A stretch of DNA of 64,000 nucleotides from Corythucha ciliata (Eukaryota; Arthropoda; Insecta; Hemiptera; Tingidae): NCBI GenBank assembly GCA_038030265.1, contig CM075939.1:42513253-42577252 (forward strand). The letters run 5' to 3'. The stretch's first letter is position 1, and the number at the start of each line of letters is the position of its first letter. The position numbers and the translations under genes are program-made. Positions 54,966 through 64,000 of the stretch are shown here, one piece after another. The notes under the pieces were generated by a model, which did not search any database, was not told the origin of the DNA, and worked only from the letters and a program-made list of their open reading frames with translations.

Positions 54966-56680
54966 GTTGCCTCCAGAAAAAAACATGACTTCCCGTTTTC
55001 TGAATTACAGCCTTGAGATAGCAAATTTTCTCGTTTATATGTATGGACGCGATCATGACTATGATGCGTTTTCCCGATTCTACAGTCGCTATATTTTAGC
55101 GATTTTTCTACATTTCAGCCGCAAATTGGATTTTTTTCTCAATTTTTGCAGAAAATTAACACTTGTTCTCAATTTTATCGGCGAATTAGCGCATTTTCCT
55201 AATTCTAGTCACGGATTGGCTATTTCGTTCCACACTGGCCTTCAGAAGCCGCGAATAAACGGTTTCTCGCAAATTCGATCGCGAAACAGAGCTCTCTCCG
55301 CACACTTCAGAGCTTTTTCTCGATTTCGTCAGTGACATAGAGATTGGTCTCCAATTTAGAGAGCAATTTTACAGGCCTGACTCTTTTCAAGAAGCAAATT
55401 TGCGCAATGGTTGGTGGCACGCTAATGTGATGTTGATGGGCGCAAGTACGCAACATAAGAGTTTGGACAAAACATAAATCTTCCTGAAATTGAGTGCTCA
55501 GCAAATTGAGTATGTAGCTGATTATTTCATTCTGCCCACGAAATCGCTACTCTGAGAAGGCACACTCGTGTGTTGTTCTTGGGGCCAATATGTGACAAAA
55601 CGCTTGGAAAAAGCGATACATTTTGTGATTAAAAGTAAACAAAAGCGATAATTATCGGTTTCTCGATGCAACTTTCAGTCCAGAATTGAGAAAAAATAAC
55701 TGATTCGTGATGTATAGAAGCCATTTTACGGGTGGAATTGAGAAAAAACGCAAATTCGTGGCTAAAAGTAAGAAAAAAATCGCGGCTAACATTAAGAAAA
55801 AGGCTGATTCGGGGGTAAAATGGAGAAAATGGCTAATTTATGGAATAAAAACGCTACATTACGGGTAAAATTAGCCCACACCTAAAATTATGAAAAACGC
55901 TAAATCACGATACAAAATTAAGATACATCACTATTTCGTGGGATATAACGCCAATTCATGGGTAAAATTGAAGAAAAGCTTTATTTCACTGATAAAAGCG
56001 AGGAAAAGTGCTAATTCACAGCTGAAATTAAGAAAAGTCCCTAATTCACGGGATAAACAGCGCAAAATCACGGCTAAAATGCTCAAATTTAGAAAAACAC
56101 TGATTCACGCCTGAAATTGAAGAAATTCAAAGCCTCAAAATACACTAATGCACTTATGAAATTTAGAAAAATCACTGACGAAAAGCTAAAATGGAGAAAT
56201 ATTAGAAATCCACTAATGAAATTGAGAAAAACAGCTAATTTTTGGGTAAAGCTTGTGAAAAGCACTCATTGGCCGCTATTTAATTGAGTAAAATGACAGT
56301 TCGTGGCTTCTTAAGCCAATTTTGCGTCCAAAATAGAGGAAAAGTGCAAAATTGCGGCTAAAAAAAAGACAAAAATCGCTAAATCGCTAGTCGGGAATGA
56401 GGACAAAGTAACCGCTTAAATGAAGAAAAACAATGGCTGGCGGCTAAAATTGAAAACATGCCAATTCATCGGCTCCTAGTGCCAATTTTGCGACAGTAAA
56501 ATGGAGACAAATTTTAGAGAAGTCGCCACCAATTCAATAAATTCATTAATGAAATTGAGAAAAAGTGCTAATTCGCGGCTAAAATTTTGAAAAAAGCTTA
56601 TCTTAAAGGCTTGCTTACATTAAGAGAAATCGCTTCTTCGCGGATAAGATGCAGAAAAAGCGCTTATTCGCGGTTTAAAT
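54966..56680. repeat. Family A arrays, plus then minus
   Basis: Plus-oriented units run to about 55350, a non-repetitive patch follows to about 55680, and then minus-oriented units (GCTAATTCACGGCTAAAATT type) to 56680. The arrangement repeats the inverted-array theme seen at 29.9-31.0 and 33.0-34.3 kb. Confidence 0.65.
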
Positions 56681-57100
56681 TAAGTATTAAGAAAAGCCAG
56701 TTTAGCGAAGCTTCGTTTAGGGCGAATAGAGTTAGTTTTGTCAACTTTTATGGAGGGAATAGCCAACAGTTGGGCTATATTTTGGGCGCAAATGACTATT
56801 TGTTCCATTCTTACGGCGCAAACATGTAGTTTGTCGTGCCCGTCTGGGGTGGGAATGATCGGTTTGCATTTCTTTACAGCCAGTTCACCTATAGGAAGCC
56901 CAGACGTCCTACTTTTCAGAGTATCCGGGCTCATTTTTCCAGTGTTCGGGGAGAGATCAAAGTTGTCCTCTTTTTGGTCTCAACTTGTAACGTTTAGTCC
57001 CAACATTTTTCACTTTCAAGCTGAGGGGCTTGGCATCTGCCACTCACCTCTCACAATCTGGAACATTCGACCGTCAAAACAGACAATTTTGATAATTACG
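56681..57100. other. Open frames on both strands, unrecognised
   Basis: A 134-codon plus frame (56738-57142) and an 84-codon minus frame (56680-56934, with SGLPIGELAVKKCKPIIPTP) overlap. Codon-like conservation cannot be judged. It might be a retrogene scrap or chance. Confidence 0.25.
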
Positions 57101-57990
57101 GCGTTTGGCACTTTACAAAACCAAATTTCTTACGTCTTTTAACTCTGCCAACCCTATTTCGCCGATTTTTGTTCTTTCAAAACAAATTTTTGCGGATTCG
57201 TCTCGTTCAAGTCCCAATTTCGAGGGGTTTTATATTTTAAAACCCCAATTCATAGGTTTTCGCTCTTTCAAAAACTGGTTTTGTGGAATCTCGCTCATTC
57301 AAAACCAAATTTTGTGGACGCAGGGCTCCTATAAAAACACATTTCGGGAACTTGCGTCCTTTGAACCCCAATTTTGGTGATATTTTCCCGATAAAAAAAA
57401 ATCAAAGTTCGTGCCTTTAGCTATTTCCAAAATTATTTTCGAAGGTTCAGTAAACATGAATAACTAATAAGGCGGATTACGAACAATAGAAAAGCAAGCG
57501 AAAAGCGAAAAGCGTTTTCAACCTTCAATTTCTCTCATCCATAACAAGATGTTTCAAATTTCGAACCTTAAAATCCAATTCAACAGATTTTTTTTTATTT
57601 CCTACCCCAATTTCATGGATTTTCAGGGTTTTAAAAACTGAATTCCGTGGGGTTCACAAGTTCATAGGCTAATTCGAAAAACTAATTTGGTTCTTTCAAA
57701 AACCAGGTTCTCGAATTTGGTTTATACAAAACCCAAATTTCGTCATTTTGGCCCCTACCCAATTTTGAGGACTTTCACTCTATCAAAATCGAATTTTGCG
57801 GATTTGATTCATTCGATCTAGTAAACAACAATTTTACCATTAAACTGATCAACTTAGCCATTGTTAACCTGTTTTCTGGTGTCCTACTGTTGTGTCCTAC
57901 TTTCCATCGTACGCACCCTACTTTTGTCCTACTTTTTCGTTTCAGACGTCCTCGGAAACTATTTTGACATCTGGTCACCCTAAGTTCACC
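57101..57990 (-). repeat. Family D array, opposite orientation
   Basis: Units such as CTCATTCAAAACCAAATTTT followed by GTGG recur every ~30-35 bp. Read on the minus strand they match the family at 48850-49200. Confidence 0.65.
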
Positions 57991-58892
57991 TAGCCTTCGG
58001 ACGCAAATTTCGCCAGTTCAGACATTTTATTAGCGGCACAGCCTGTAGTCATTATGATTTAGCGCTATTTCTTAATTGTATAGCTGTGAAGGTGCTCCAC
58101 GAACCGCGAATTAGCCATTTTTCTGATTATTTTTTTGGGTGCCGCGAAGTTGCAACAAGTTGCAGTCAGCTCTCAATTTCGAAATGCAGTCGGTCCCCGA
58201 TCAAATTGCACCGAAATGGGCAATAAAAGTCCCTCGGAAGGGTGGGGCCCTAAAAGTGGTAATAATAAGGCCATGCCAATGATTTTGGTCGATTTTTCTG
58301 ACTCCGAGGTGGCAAAGAATTGTCCGCGTGCGAGGAAGATCTTCCTTGTGCTTTCGAGTATTCGATTACGTGTAGCCAGTGCCGTTACGTTCTGAAAATG
58401 TTTGAAAGTGGACAAAAACTGTTGCGTGGTAGTGCCGCACCAGCCGCTGTGGCCGCAGTGCCGTGTTGGTGCCAGAAATTACAACAGAATTACAACTTTC
58501 CCTATTTTTAGCCGCGAATTAGCGGATTGTTCACATTTTATTCGCTTTCCTAGCCTCTTTTTCAATTCATGACATGGATTAGAACCACTGCTCTAAATAA
58601 CAGGAAATATAATGTACCTAAGTGTTATTCTTAATTTTAGGCTAATTCTTGTTTCAGCCGTGAATTAAAGCGATTTATCTACACCATTCGGTGGATTGGG
58701 TAGCGCTATTTTTCAATTTAAGCCGCGAATTAGGGATTATTCTCAATTAGCGATTTGTCTCAATTATCGTTTGTCTCAATTTAGCCACAAAGTAGCTTTC
58801 AATGCCACGAATTTCTCCATTTCGGACACAAATCGGTTGTTTTTTTCCATTTTGGCCGCGAATGAGGATTTCTTTTCTATTAAATTTATCAA
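57991..58892 (+). repeat. Family A array with a non-array patch
   Basis: Sparse plus-oriented units flank a non-repetitive patch at about 58135-58505. That patch has a Cys-containing frame (EEDLPCAFEYSITCSQCRYV) of unknown meaning that is too short to call. Confidence 0.5.
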
Positions 58893-58895
58893 TTA

Positions 58896-59108
58896 AGGTG
58901 CTTTTACACCGAAGTGTCCAGATACACTTCTCTCAGGACATAAGTGTAAAGTGTCAGACATAAATTTCTTATCTGTACGTAACGTTTTCAAACGATTTGA
59001 AAACTCTGATGGAAATTTTGTCAAAAAGTTTGTGTTTTTAGTTAATTTCTGTCTGACACTAAATTTCAAGCAAGAAGTGTCGCGGGAATCTTCGGTGTAA
59101 ACGACCCT
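58896..59108. mobile_element. 213-bp MITE, TTA target duplication
   Basis: The left end is AGGTGCTTTTACACCGAAG and the right end, inverted, AGGGTCGTTTACACCGAAG. TTA lies on both sides (58893-58895, 59109-59111). It interrupts a family A array and has no coding capacity. Confidence 0.8.
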
Positions 59109-59111
59109 TTA

Positions 59112-59434
59112 GTGAATGCTATCCACGATTTAGCATTCAACTCCATTTTGGTCGAGAAATTGCGCTTTTCATAGCAGTAGTTCAGAGATTTGTTCAACTC
59201 TTAGCCAAGGATTAACGCTGTTTCTCAATTTTACCTATAAGAATTAGAATTTTTTCTCAATTTGATCCGCGAATGAGCTTTTTTTCCCTATTTTAGCCGC
59301 AAATTAGTGACTTTTTTCATTTTTAGCCGTGAATTAGCGCTTTTTACGCATTTTATCCACGAATTATCAAAAATATTCTTCTCAAATGTTTCATTATTGC
59401 CTCGAATTAGCGTTTTTTGCAATCAGCGTTTCTC
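59112..59434 (+). repeat. Family A array
   Basis: Plus-oriented units run up to the TTAA target of the piggyBac insertion; the array resumes at 61924. Confidence 0.6.
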
Positions 59435-59438
59435 TTAA

Positions 59439-61702
59439 CCCGTTAACGCCGACTGATGCATAAATGCATCAACATAACTGGCGCCAAAAAAACAATCCTG
59501 TTGAATCCTGCTCGCCCGAGGCGCTCTCTTTCACGGTCCCCACACTACTAGACTCCCCAGAGAACGTTATTTTTGCCTTATCACTTTCGTGCACTAGCTT
59601 GTCTACGCGTGTGTGAATTTTCTTTTCCATGCTGGATTCTCGTTTTTGAAAATCACGACTTCGCGATGTTGTAAGTATCATATTTTCTGTACTTGTGAAA
59701 AATATGGCTTCCGAAGCTAATAGCTTATTTCTTAAAACCTATTTTAAAATACTACAATCATTAAATAATTTTCCGAGTTTTCAAAATAGTACTTATCCGC
59801 TTGGAAAATAGGTTGATGCATAAATGCTGCACTCGTCACTCACATAACATTTTTATGTACTTGTCTTTTTTTAGCTCTGGATTGAAATTTCGGGATCTTA
59901 CTGCCGATGAGGCTATCGACATTCTCGAGGGAAAATTTGATGACCAGCTGAGTTCTTCTGATTCTGAAGACGACGACATTAGTGCTCCTGTCGACGTATA
60001 CATTGCACCTCCAGAGCCTCGGGTACAAACCGACGAAGACTCGGCGGATGAGGATACACCAGGCACGATCGAAAACCTCAACAGAAATCAGCTATTAGCC
60101 TCAGCTGAAATACGTCGTAAAAGATTCAGGGAGAGTGAACTAAAAGAACCACTTGTTAACCCAAAAAGAAGAAAGTGGATTGATGGGGATTTTCAACCAA
60201 TGCGGGACGATACTTTTTTCTCCAAATTCAATTATTCTCAGTTCGCTAATTTGAGTGCCGTTGAAACATTCGAAATGTTTTTCGATGATGACGTCATCAA
60301 CATGATCATCTCGGAATCGAAGAGATATGCTGTCCAGAAGAATCATCCCACATTTTCAGTGAGCGTAGAGGAAATGAGGTGTTTCCTAGGAATTCTCATA
60401 TTGACCGGCTACAACCAAAAACCAAGTGAGCGCTATTATTGGGATTCTGAAAGTGACATGCACAATGAACTTGTCGCACAAGCAATGAGGAGAGACAGAT
60501 TTCTGCAAATAAAGCGATTCCTCCACTTCAATGATAACAACGAGATCGATCCAACTGACAAACTCTACAAGTTGCGCCCCCTCATTGATTTTTTGAGAGA
60601 AAGGTGTTTGAAATTTTTCGTCCCGGCTCAAAATCTGTCATACGACGAGAGCATGGTAAAGTATTTTGGGCGGCACTCATCAAAACAATGTATTCGCAAC
60701 AAACCAATTCGGTTTGGCTACAAGGTGTGGTGCCTAAATGCAACAAATGGCTATCTCGTAAATTTTGAAATTTACACTGGGAAAAATAACAATGTTACGT
60801 CGGAGCAAGAGTCCACTTTCGGTAAGGCGACAGCTCCTTTGATCCATATGTTGGATCAGCTTCCAAATGACATTTCTTCTCTTCCGTACCACATCTTCAC
60901 AGATAATTTATTTACCTCTTTCAATCTTCTCAAGTACCTGCGAGAGAAGGGGTACAATGCAACAGGTACTATGAGAGAAAATCGCATCCCAAGAGGCACC
61001 CCACTACCGTCAAATAAGGAAATAAGAAAAAAAGAAAACAGAGGGACGAGTTTCCACAAAATCGAGCACACCGACGGAATTTTCATTTGTAAGTGGATGG
61101 ACAATAATGTTGTCACTGTGGCCTCCACTAAGTTCGGTTTCGAACCAAAAAATTCTGCGAAAAGATATTCGAAAGCTGAAAGGAAAATTGTGCCCATCCC
61201 TCAGCCGTCCTGCATTCAGCACTATAACAAAAATATGGGCGGTACAGACCGAATGGATCAGGACGTGAACTGTTACTCAATAAATATTAGGGGTAAAAAG
61301 TGGTGATTTCCACTATTTACCTGGATGTTAGATATTGCGTTGAATAACGCATTTATAATTCATAACGCAGTAAACAAGAAACCAAAATTGAAATTCTTGC
61401 GAGAGATAGCCCAAACATATCTTGTGAGGTACAGGACTTCTCAAAGAGCACCTGGACCATCAAGTCATGCCAAAAACCAGGCTCCTGCCTCTCTGAGATA
61501 CGATCGTATGAACCACTTCGTTGCACCAATTCAAAACAGGCGAAGGTGTGCCAACAAACCGTGCAAATCTCAGGTGAAAACAATTTGTACAAAGTGTGAT
61601 GTCGGACTTTGCGTAGCTTGCTTCACGAGTTACCACACATTGTGAAATGTCTTTCTTATTCTTATACTTACCTTAATTTTATGAATAAAAAAGTTCTTTA
61701 AG

Positions 61703-61747
<45 letters not shown>

Positions 61748-61918
61748 CTACCAGTCGTTGAATGACGACTGATGCATTTATGCATCAGCCCCTAATGCGA
61801 CCCCTAGGGGCGCGACGTTGAATTAACTATTTTTCTCAGCTCATCTGAGACCTCTTGAATGGAAAAATATATGAAAAATAATCAATTGCTAAAAAAAATA
61901 ATTCTCGGCGTTAACGGG
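59439..61918 (+). mobile_element. piggyBac-superfamily DNA transposon
   Basis: The ends are CCCGTTAACGCCGA and its inverse TCGGCGTTAACGGG. TTAA lies at 59435-59438, and TTAA at 61920-61923 after one extra T. Just inside each end is a near-identical palindrome (GACTGATGCATAAATGCATC and GACTGATGCATTTATGCATC), the kind of subterminal repeat typical of this superfamily. A third, partial copy lies at 59813. One transposase gene fills the interior. An AATAAA (61684) is followed by a 38-base A run (61705-61742). Confidence 0.95.
59666..61645 (+). pseudogene. piggyBac transposase, one premature stop
   Basis: Predicted start ATG 59666 in a 5-nt coding exon, GTAAGT donor at 59671, intron to TTTTTTTAG at 59874, then exon 59875-61645, joining as MFSGLKFRDLTADEAI. 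This gives 591 codons plus stop, the normal size. The acidic N-terminus (LEGKFDDQLSSSDSEDDDIS), the catalytic Asp259 (YDESM), Asp345 (FTDNLFTS) and Asp460 (MGGTDRMD) and the C-terminal Cys/His zinc region (RRCANKPCKSQ, CTKCDVGLCVACFTSYH) are intact. A TGA at 61304-61306 (codon 479), next to a Trp codon, is the only lesion seen; the frame continues directly with FPLFTWMLDIALNNAF. An alternative unspliced start at 59801 would add an unrelated N-terminus. Confidence 0.92.
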
Positions 61919-61923
61919 TTTAA

Positions 61924-62495
61924 TTTCAGTCGTGAATTAGCGATTTTCACTCATATAGCCATGAATAAGCGAATTTTTCTCAATTTTAACCGCGAACTAT
62001 ATCGTTTTTATCATTTTTAACCGCGAATTAGTGATTTTTTCACTCCCACAGTCATTAAATTAGCGTTTTGTCACAATTTTAGGTACGAAGTTGCTTTCGG
62101 AAGCCGTGAATTCGCCTTTTTATCCAATTTCAGACGTTAAATATCGCGGATTAGCGTCTTTTCTTAATTTTATCCCCGAAAGAGCGTGTGTTTCTCAAGT
62201 TTAGCAGCGAGTTAGTGACTCTTTCCATTTTTAGCCCTGTATTAGCGCTTTTACCGAATTTTGCTTCGTGAATTAGCACTCTTTTTCAATACATGACAGG
62301 AATTAGCGATTTTTTCACATTTTAACCATGATTTAGCAATTTTTCCCCACTTTTGCTTCGAATTCACGTTTTTCCTCATTTTAGTCAGTAACTAGCGATT
62401 TCTCTTTATTTTAACCGCGAATTAGGGGTTTTTCTTACTTTTATTACCCATGAATTACAGCGAATTATCCATTTTTCTCAATGTTAGCCCCGAAT
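61924..62495 (+). repeat. Family A array, right of piggyBac
   Basis: The interrupted array resumes with TTTCAGTCGTGAATTAGCG-type units to about 62495. Confidence 0.65.
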
Positions 62496-63948
62496 TAGTG
62501 CGGTTCGGCGTCTTCAGACCCTTATACTGCAGTACACTACTACCACTAGGTTCATCAAACTGCAGCTTGTCTACAAAGAATTGGTAAAATTTCGCCCTCA
62601 CGAGCTCCCAAACTGACTGTCCGCCAAGAACAAAATGTCATTTTCTCGCTTTGAACGGCCAGAATTTGTGTAGGAAACCGTAAATTCCACCCTGAAAGGA
62701 TTCTATTCGGCCACTAACAGCATTATTACCACGACCTGGGCAGTTAGTTCGACCAAAGAACGTTCACTGGATAATATCTCGTGGAATAAAAATCTCTCGA
62801 ATAACTTCATGTTACTGTTTGCAAAAAGAGCCAGTACAACCACATTTATCCCAGTTTTACCTGAAGAATATAAGTGCATTGGCAAACGCCGCACCCTTAG
62901 CTTTTAACAACGAGTGATTTCCCTGCCAGAAATTAATTTGGCCTAAAACTGCAGGGATCGCTGCAGAACCGTCAACAGGGAGTTTTTGTCTTTACAAATT
63001 CACTCGTCCGAGTCACCAACAGGCATTTATCCCCAATTAACGTGAAATCATGTCTCGGAACATTTGTCAAATACAGCGCTTCTTATGTTATGAAACTGGT
63101 TCTCTATCATCGTCCCTTTCATCCCTTCAAAGAGATGGAAGGCGTCTTTTGAAGAGATTCATTAGCTAAAAAAAATTCACGAACCCAAAAATCCGTCAAT
63201 TTATCGCTTATAATTCGTTAGAATTCTTCTTCAAAAACGAATAATTCTTTCGAAAATTGGAACGCAACATTTTTTTCAAGCTTCGTCTGGAAGCCAGGCT
63301 GTCTACCTTGGTTTCTTTTTCTTGATTTAGACCATAACGCTCTTTTTTTTTTCTCCTTCCCCTCCCTACCATCCCACCAATATATTTGGAATGAGTTCAA
63401 ATGTGACTCTAGTCAAGCTGAAAGATCAGGGGGGAATGGGAAGAAAAAGAAAAATTATACAAAAAACAAAACCAAAAACAATATTCACAACCTTAGCCAA
63501 CAAAAAAATTATAATTAACGCAATAAACAACCGCAGATTTACCGCATTTAATTTGACAAACACGATACTATAAGAGAAGTTTCTAATTTTCTCCCCCCCC
63601 CCCGTCACATTTCTTCACCACTGTCACAACGTAGCTCCCTCAAACAGTTTTATACACTGAAGTTTTTGCGGTGAATCATTAGTTGTCTCTCTTTCTTTCT
63701 CTTTGGCCGAGAGAACGTTGTGTCGTCGCCGTCGTCGTCTGACGCAAAGGGATAAACCGATGCTAAGACTAGACAAACGCGCAGTAAATATAGAACAAGA
63801 GAACCGCAGAAAGTTAATCAAAAAATTCCTTTATTTATAGCGTTGATAGAATGAAATCAGTGTGGTCGGGGGTTCGGGGGGGGAGGGGGTTGAGAGTCGT
63901 CTTAGGATGGAAATGACTAACAATTTTTTTTTTCTTCTGCCCCTCCAG
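62496..63948. other. Last part of the 29-kb intron, no gene
   Basis: Unique-looking, A/T-rich sequence. The minus frame 62703-62894 and those at 63.2-63.8 kb have no recognisable domain. The final 30 bp form the exon 4 acceptor: a T-rich tract then CTGCCCCTCCAG. Confidence 0.45.
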
Positions 63949-64000
63949 GTTGCGATGAGATTCTGTCACCTCCAGATTCGGCGGCATCGTCGCTAGACTG
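63949..64000 (+). CDS. nau: Myogenic bHLH factor, exon 4 (cut by window end)
   Basis: After CCCCTCCAG the frame opens in phase 1, fitting the A|GTGAGT donor at 34649. It reads SCDEILSPPDSAASSLD and then the first two bases of a Cys-compatible codon. The ending SSLD(C) matches the conserved SSLDCLSSIV block near the C-terminus of MyoD and Myf5. The rest lies beyond the window. Confidence 0.85.

Noticed and set aside
56680..57142. Overlapping 134- and 84-codon frames
   Set aside because: No family resemblance could be named, and both strands are open, so neither is supported.

Overview
The window is nuclear DNA of an intron-bearing animal, most likely an arthropod. The evidence is a myogenic bHLH (MyoD/nautilus) gene, a six-exon ceramide synthase relative, a U6 snRNA and insect-style mobile elements (Copia with an initiator-tRNA-Met half primer site, a CsRn1-like Ty3/gypsy, an R1-clade LINE, piggyBac and mariner relatives). 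The species cannot be named from the sequence alone. Nothing bacterial, viral or CRISPR-like was seen.

Layout. 1-6.7 kb: arrays of degenerate ~30-bp repeats, one inside a hAT-like element with an exact 8-bp target duplication, plus a LINE RNase H relic. 6.9-10.3 kb: host DNA with a U6 gene, the last two exons of an unidentified plus-strand gene and, inside its last intron on the other strand, a complete ceramide synthase-like gene whose catalytic His-Asp pair is replaced. 10.3-16.1 kb: a GC-rich unidentified sequence split by a Copia element whose 3' LTR carries a MITE. 16.1-21 kb: more arrays, and a tRNA-Ile-like gene at the tip of a 250-bp hairpin. 21.1-27.9 kb: a broken CsRn1-like gypsy provirus invaded by a foldback element, a mariner-type transposon and several MITEs. 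28-31 kb: two array-carrying hAT-like elements. 31.5-64 kb: the myogenic factor gene, with a predicted TATA box, four exons joined by compatible splice phases and a third intron of about 29 kb. That intron holds a possible secreted-peptide gene, three hAT-like elements, a nearly full-length R1-type LINE, several MITEs and a recently active-looking piggyBac.

How it fits together. Host coding sequence is sparse: the myogenic factor, the ceramide synthase-like gene, its partner gene, U6 and perhaps a tRNA. Most of the rest is nested mobile DNA whose insertion order can be read from target duplications. The dominant component is a set of array families with a period of about 30 bp, several of them carried as cargo between hAT-like terminal inverted repeats that have 8-bp duplications. 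That arrangement, the inactive-looking ceramide synthase and the hairpin tRNA are the most unusual items.
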